Made by a program: the position numbers and the translations under genes
Shown here: positions 6,206-8,346 of the stretch, piece by piece
Position numbering within the stretch: position 1 is the first letter of the stretch
How the letters are laid out: every line of letters begins with the position of its first letter
NCBI GenBank assembly: GCA_050633625.1
Contig: JBOEGW010000027.1
Coordinates: 1-8,346 of the forward strand
Length of the DNA: 8,346 nucleotides
From: JBOEGW01 sp050633625
GTDB taxonomy: Bacteria > Pseudomonadota > Alphaproteobacteria > Rhodobacterales > Rhodobacteraceae
Direction of reading: 5' to 3'
Notes under the pieces: model-generated
Seen by the model: the letters and a program-made list of their open reading frames with translations, nothing else
Told to the model about the DNA's origin: nothing
Database searches by the model: none

Positions 6206-7375
6206 ATGGACAAGAGTTTCGAAGCCTTCGCGGACTATTCAGATGGCGAAACCGCGATGATCACGCGAGTCGGGTTGCGCCTTGAGTCAGGGGCGCTGCT
6301 GCTTGAGGAGGAGTCCGGTCGCCAGATGCGTTGGTCGCTCGAAACCCTGCGCGCTGTTGAGGATCAGGCGGACCAAGGTGGGTTGTTGTTGTATCCGGCG
6401 GATGAGAGCCTCAAACGGCTCAATTTGCGCTACGCAAAATTCGCGAAGAAGCTTCGCAAGGCTGCGCCAAACCTGAAAAAACGCCCACCCGTTTCTAATA
6501 AAGGCGCGATTGCGCGCTGGGCTGCGGGTGCGATTACGTCTGTGATGGTTATTGTTTTCGTATTGGTGCCGATTCTTGCCAATCAACTTGCTGAATTCAT
6601 TCCGCCAGAAGGAGAACGTGCGCTCGGAGATGCGACTTTTGAACAAGTCCGTAAAGCTTTGGGCAATGATTTCTTCGAGGTGAATATTTGCGACGATGTT
6701 GATGGTTCACAAGCGCTAACGGTGATGGAAACGCGCCTCGATCCGGGGGATGATTTACCATTTCCGATCCAAGTCACTGTGTTGGACCATGACCTTGTGA
6801 ACGCCTTTGCACTCCCCGGTGGGCGCATCGTGTTGTTTCGCGGATTGCTGGAAAAAGCGAGCGGTGCGGATGAAGTTGCTGCGGTATTGGCGCATGAAAT
6901 TGGCCATGTCGTAAATCGTGATCCTACGCGCGACGCGCTTCGTTCGGCTGGATCAATCGGGGTTCTTGGGCTGCTGCTTGGCGATTTTGCGGGGGGGACG
7001 GCAGTTCTGTTTCTGACAAACCAATTGATCAACGCGAAATACAGTCAATCGGCGGAAACCGGCGCAGATGATTACGCGCATGATTTGCTTGCGCGAGGGG
7101 GCTATGATCCGGCGGCGCTTGGCAGTTTTTTCCAACGTCTCAAGGATACACATGGCGACACAGAGGGCTTCCTGTCACACCTCAGTTCGCACCCACAAAT
7201 GCAAGCCCGCATTGAAGCGGCGCAGGCGGCTGCGGATCGTGCGGGCAACTCATTCACGCCAATTCTGTCCAAAGATGAGTGGGAAGCGTTGCGCGGCATT
7301 TGCGGCGCGGTGCCGCCGGCGAAGGATGACGCGGATCATGACGGGCAGGACACGGGTCTGAGTGGTGCAAATTGA
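6206..7375 (+). CDS. M48 family membrane-anchored zinc metallopeptidase
   Basis: A 389-residue metalloprotease. The N-terminal about 100 residues form a small globular region (a DUF7092-type domain as I recognise it) ending in a very basic stretch (78-104), followed by a transmembrane helix (about 105-126). By the positive-inside rule the N-terminal domain is cytosolic and the peptidase periplasmic. The catalytic motif HEIGH (230-234) gives zinc ligands H230 and H234 and the general base E231. The third ligand is E284 in the SAETGADDYA helix. SSHPQMQARI (327-336) is the conserved C-terminal M48 motif. A second hydrophobic stretch (247-271) lies inside the peptidase domain, as is common in M48 enzymes. 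The family includes HtpX, Oma1 and BepA, so a role in membrane or outer-membrane protein quality control is inferred. A GGGGAGGG stretch (6188-6195) precedes the ATG. The gene is three bases from yjgN. Confidence 0.93.
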   Translation: MDKSFEAFADYSDGETAMITRVGLRLESGALLLEEESGRQMRWSLETLRAVEDQADQGGLLLYPADESLKRLNLRYAKFAKKLRKAAPNLKKRPPVSNKGAIARWAAGAITSVMVIVFVLVPILANQLAEFIPPEGERALGDATFEQVRKALGNDFFEVNICDDVDGSQALTVMETRLDPGDDLPFPIQVTVLDHDLVNAFALPGGRIVLFRGLLEKASGADEVAAVLAHEIGHVVNRDPTRDALRSAGSIGVLGLLLGDFAGGTAVLFLTNQLINAKYSQSAETGADDYAHDLLARGGYDPAALGSFFQRLKDTHGDTEGFLSHLSSHPQMQARIEAAQAAADRAGNSFTPILSKDEWEALRGICGAVPPAKDDADHDGQDTGLSGAN

Positions 7376-7405
7376 CCCTAGCATTGGCTGTTTTTGCGCC
7401 CGCGA

Positions 7406-7434
7406 TTGAATGAACCTTCAAGAGCGGCTATTTA
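7406..7434 (+). promoter_or_regulatory. Weak candidate promoter for the lipoprotein gene
   Basis: TTGAAT (7406-7411) and TATTTA (7429-7434) are 17 bases apart, matching four and three consensus positions of a housekeeping promoter. The predicted transcription start, near 7441, leaves about 20 bases of leader with the AGGAG ribosome binding site well placed. The 85-bp gap after the M48 gene makes an internal promoter plausible, but read-through from the parC unit is equally possible because I see no strong terminator in the gap. Confidence 0.25.
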
Positions 7435-7460
7435 GTGCCGGAACCGTGTTAGGAGCTGCT

Positions 7461-8183
7461 ATGACCCGCCCTCGAATTTTCGCCGCTTTGCCAGCGGCTG
7501 CCTTGTTGCTTTCGGCTTGTGCTGTCACAAGCGATTTGGCCAAAGTCCCCGAACCAATGGGTCGCTTTCTGCTCGGCCACGCCGTTGCTGTTGCGAATGG
7601 TCCGGAAGTTGGCCCTTTGTCGCGCAAGGCCTCTGATGAGGCATGGGAGCAAGCTGTCAAATTCGCTCTGGAGGAACGGTTCGGGCGCTATGATGGCGAT
7701 AAGTATTTTCATATTTCCGCCGTTGTAGAAGGCTACGCGCTGGCAATGACGGGTGTGCCCATTGTCGCGACACCGAAATCCGTGCTGATCGCATCGGTGC
7801 TGGTGTATGACGATGAAAAAGGCGGCAAGCCCCTCATGGACGAACCTGAGGTCTTCACGGTGTCAGAAGAGTTGTCGCCGGATCAATTGCTTGGGACGGG
7901 GCTGACAAAAACCGCTGATGAGCAAATGCTCTCATTGGCGCGATCTTTGGCGAAAGCGATCCATGACTGGATGTTGAAAAACCCGGAAAACTACGGGGAT
8001 GCAAGCTTGATGGACCCTGCGACAACCTCGGCTGGGCGGCCTGCTGCGACAGCCGGGACAGTGCCCGCTGAGTTCCAGCGCACAACCGCGGAAACCAAAG
8101 CGGATGCAGAGGCCAACGAAGCAAAAACAACCGAGGATGACGACCTCATCATTGAAACAGCAACGCCTTTGCCATCCACTTAG
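7461..8183 (+). CDS. Uncharacterised lipoprotein
   Basis: A 240-residue protein of no family I can name. The N terminus MTRPRIFAALPAAALLLSAC is a lipoprotein signal peptide with lipobox LSAC and lipidated cysteine C20. The next residue is Ala rather than Asp, which by the usual Lol rule favours the outer membrane. The mature part has an amphipathic helix (about 57-76), several likely beta strands (about 83-95, 103-117 and 131-136), a second helix (about 152-173), then a disordered Ala/Thr/Glu/Asp-rich tail (about 180-240). I chose ATG 7461 because AGGAG (7452-7456) lies just upstream at a good distance and the signal peptide begins there. An upstream in-frame ATG at 7410 would spoil the signal sequence and has no ribosome binding site. 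It follows the M48 gene by 85 bp and precedes tuf. A link to the protease or to envelope maintenance is inferred from position only. Confidence 0.82.
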   Translation: MTRPRIFAALPAAALLLSACAVTSDLAKVPEPMGRFLLGHAVAVANGPEVGPLSRKASDEAWEQAVKFALEERFGRYDGDKYFHISAVVEGYALAMTGVPIVATPKSVLIASVLVYDDEKGGKPLMDEPEVFTVSEELSPDQLLGTGLTKTADEQMLSLARSLAKAIHDWMLKNPENYGDASLMDPATTSAGRPAATAGTVPAEFQRTTAETKADAEANEAKTTEDDDLIIETATPLPST

Positions 8184-8326
8184 GCGAAGGTCTTTGCATG
8201 AATTCGCGCATCCAACCTTAAGAACTGCACCGAGCGCTTGATTTTCTGCCTCCAATTGGCTAACGAGCGCGCGGTGTATCAACTGGGTTGAACAGCAACC
8301 CCCCACTTATTGAAGGCGTATGGGAT
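8184..8326 (+). other. Intergenic leader region upstream of tuf
   Basis: These 143 bases separate the lipoprotein stop from the EF-Tu start. They should hold the end of the lipoprotein transcript and the tuf promoter. I find no convincing intrinsic terminator (no GC-rich stem followed by a T run) and no good promoter match. The best -35-like hexamer is TTGATT (8238-8243), but what follows at the right distance (TAACGA) is a poor -10. The region does contain a direct repeat CGAGCGC (8231-8237 and 8264-8270, 33 bases start to start), an imperfect palindrome centred on GAATTC (8195-8210), and a perfect 6-bp dyad close to the start codon, listed separately. Confidence 0.5.
8285..8301 (+). promoter_or_regulatory. 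Perfect hairpin in the tuf leader
   Basis: GGGTTG (8285-8290) and CAACCC (8296-8301) form a perfect six-base-pair stem around the five-base loop AACAG, 25 bases before the EF-Tu start codon. No T run follows, so it is not a standard terminator. It could be a leader RNA hairpin affecting tuf mRNA stability or translation, or a DNA operator. The dyad is seen directly and the function is not known. Confidence 0.35.
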
Positions 8327-8346
8327 ATGGCTAAGGAAAAGTTTGA
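8327..8346 (+). CDS. tuf: Elongation factor Tu, first codons (partial, runs off the right edge)
   Basis: Only MAKEKF and two bases of the next codon are present. This matches the start of Rhodobacteraceae EF-Tu as I know it (MAKEKFERxKPHVNIGTIGHVDHGKTT). EF-Tu is the GTPase that brings aminoacyl-tRNA to the ribosome. GAAGG (8312-8316), ten bases upstream, is a workable ribosome binding site. Because fusA is not directly upstream, this is unlikely to be the str-operon copy. In this bacterial group a second tuf usually precedes tRNA-Trp, secE and nusG, which would be expected to the right of the window (inference). Identification rests on six residues plus genomic context. Confidence 0.72.

Noticed and set aside
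7354..7395. A terminator between the M48 gene and the lipoprotein gene
   Set aside because: GGGTC/GACCC can pair and TTTTT follows, but the stem is only five pairs with a 15-base loop and the T run is 12 bases away, too weak to call.
7410..7460. A longer start for the lipoprotein gene
   Set aside because: It would put 17 charged or mixed residues before the signal peptide and lacks a ribosome binding site, whereas ATG 7461 has AGGAG at a good distance.
8238..8266. A tuf promoter from TTGATT (8238-8243) and TAACGA (8261-8266)
   Set aside because: Spacing is right (17 bases), but the -10 hexamer matches only two of six consensus positions.

Overview
This window looks like an ordinary chromosomal housekeeping segment from an alphaproteobacterium, most likely a marine Rhodobacteraceae (Roseobacter-group) strain. 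The grounds are moderate-to-high GC by eye, a ParC ending in the GKLPPHGFPRDNK tail I associate with this family, a parC / DUF898 / M48 / lipoprotein / tuf gene order, and a small twin-helix HIG1-like protein next to a PduO-type cobalamin adenosyltransferase. I see no insertion sequence, phage gene, CRISPR array, tRNA or rRNA. The assignment is from recognition alone, without a database search.

Layout. The left part (about 1-2491) is transcribed leftwards and looks like one transcription unit, in order of transcription: a GTG-started membrane-anchored SH3b protein (2491-1985), a classical SDR oxidoreductase (1971-1138), a 67-residue twin-transmembrane HIG1-like protein (1057-854), an ATP:cob(I)alamin adenosyltransferase (850-272), and, after a 213-bp gap with a possible terminator hairpin, the first 19 codons of an unidentified gene (58-1). 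A 155-bp divergent intergenic region (2492-2646) holds a perfect DnaA box and a long near-perfect inverted repeat.

The right part is transcribed rightwards: parC (2647-4980), a YjgN/DUF898 polytopic membrane protein (4985-6202), an M48 zinc metallopeptidase with a cytosolic N-terminal domain and one membrane anchor (6206-7375), an uncharacterised lipoprotein with a very good ribosome binding site (7461-8183), and after 143 bp the first codons of what looks like tuf (EF-Tu, from 8327). parC, yjgN and the M48 gene are separated by 3-4 bp and are probably co-transcribed. The lipoprotein may have its own weak promoter.

Functionally, the parC unit joins chromosome decatenation to a putative membrane protein/membrane protease pair, possibly involved in envelope quality control (inference). 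The leftward unit makes adenosylcobalamin and carries a respiratory-type small membrane protein. I did not find a clearly new biological system. The items most worth a second look are the regulatory architecture of the parC divergent region, the hairpin over the ribosome binding site of the HIG1-like gene, the dyad in the tuf leader, and the uncharacterised YjgN/M48/lipoprotein set. No stretch longer than 300 bases lacks a gene.
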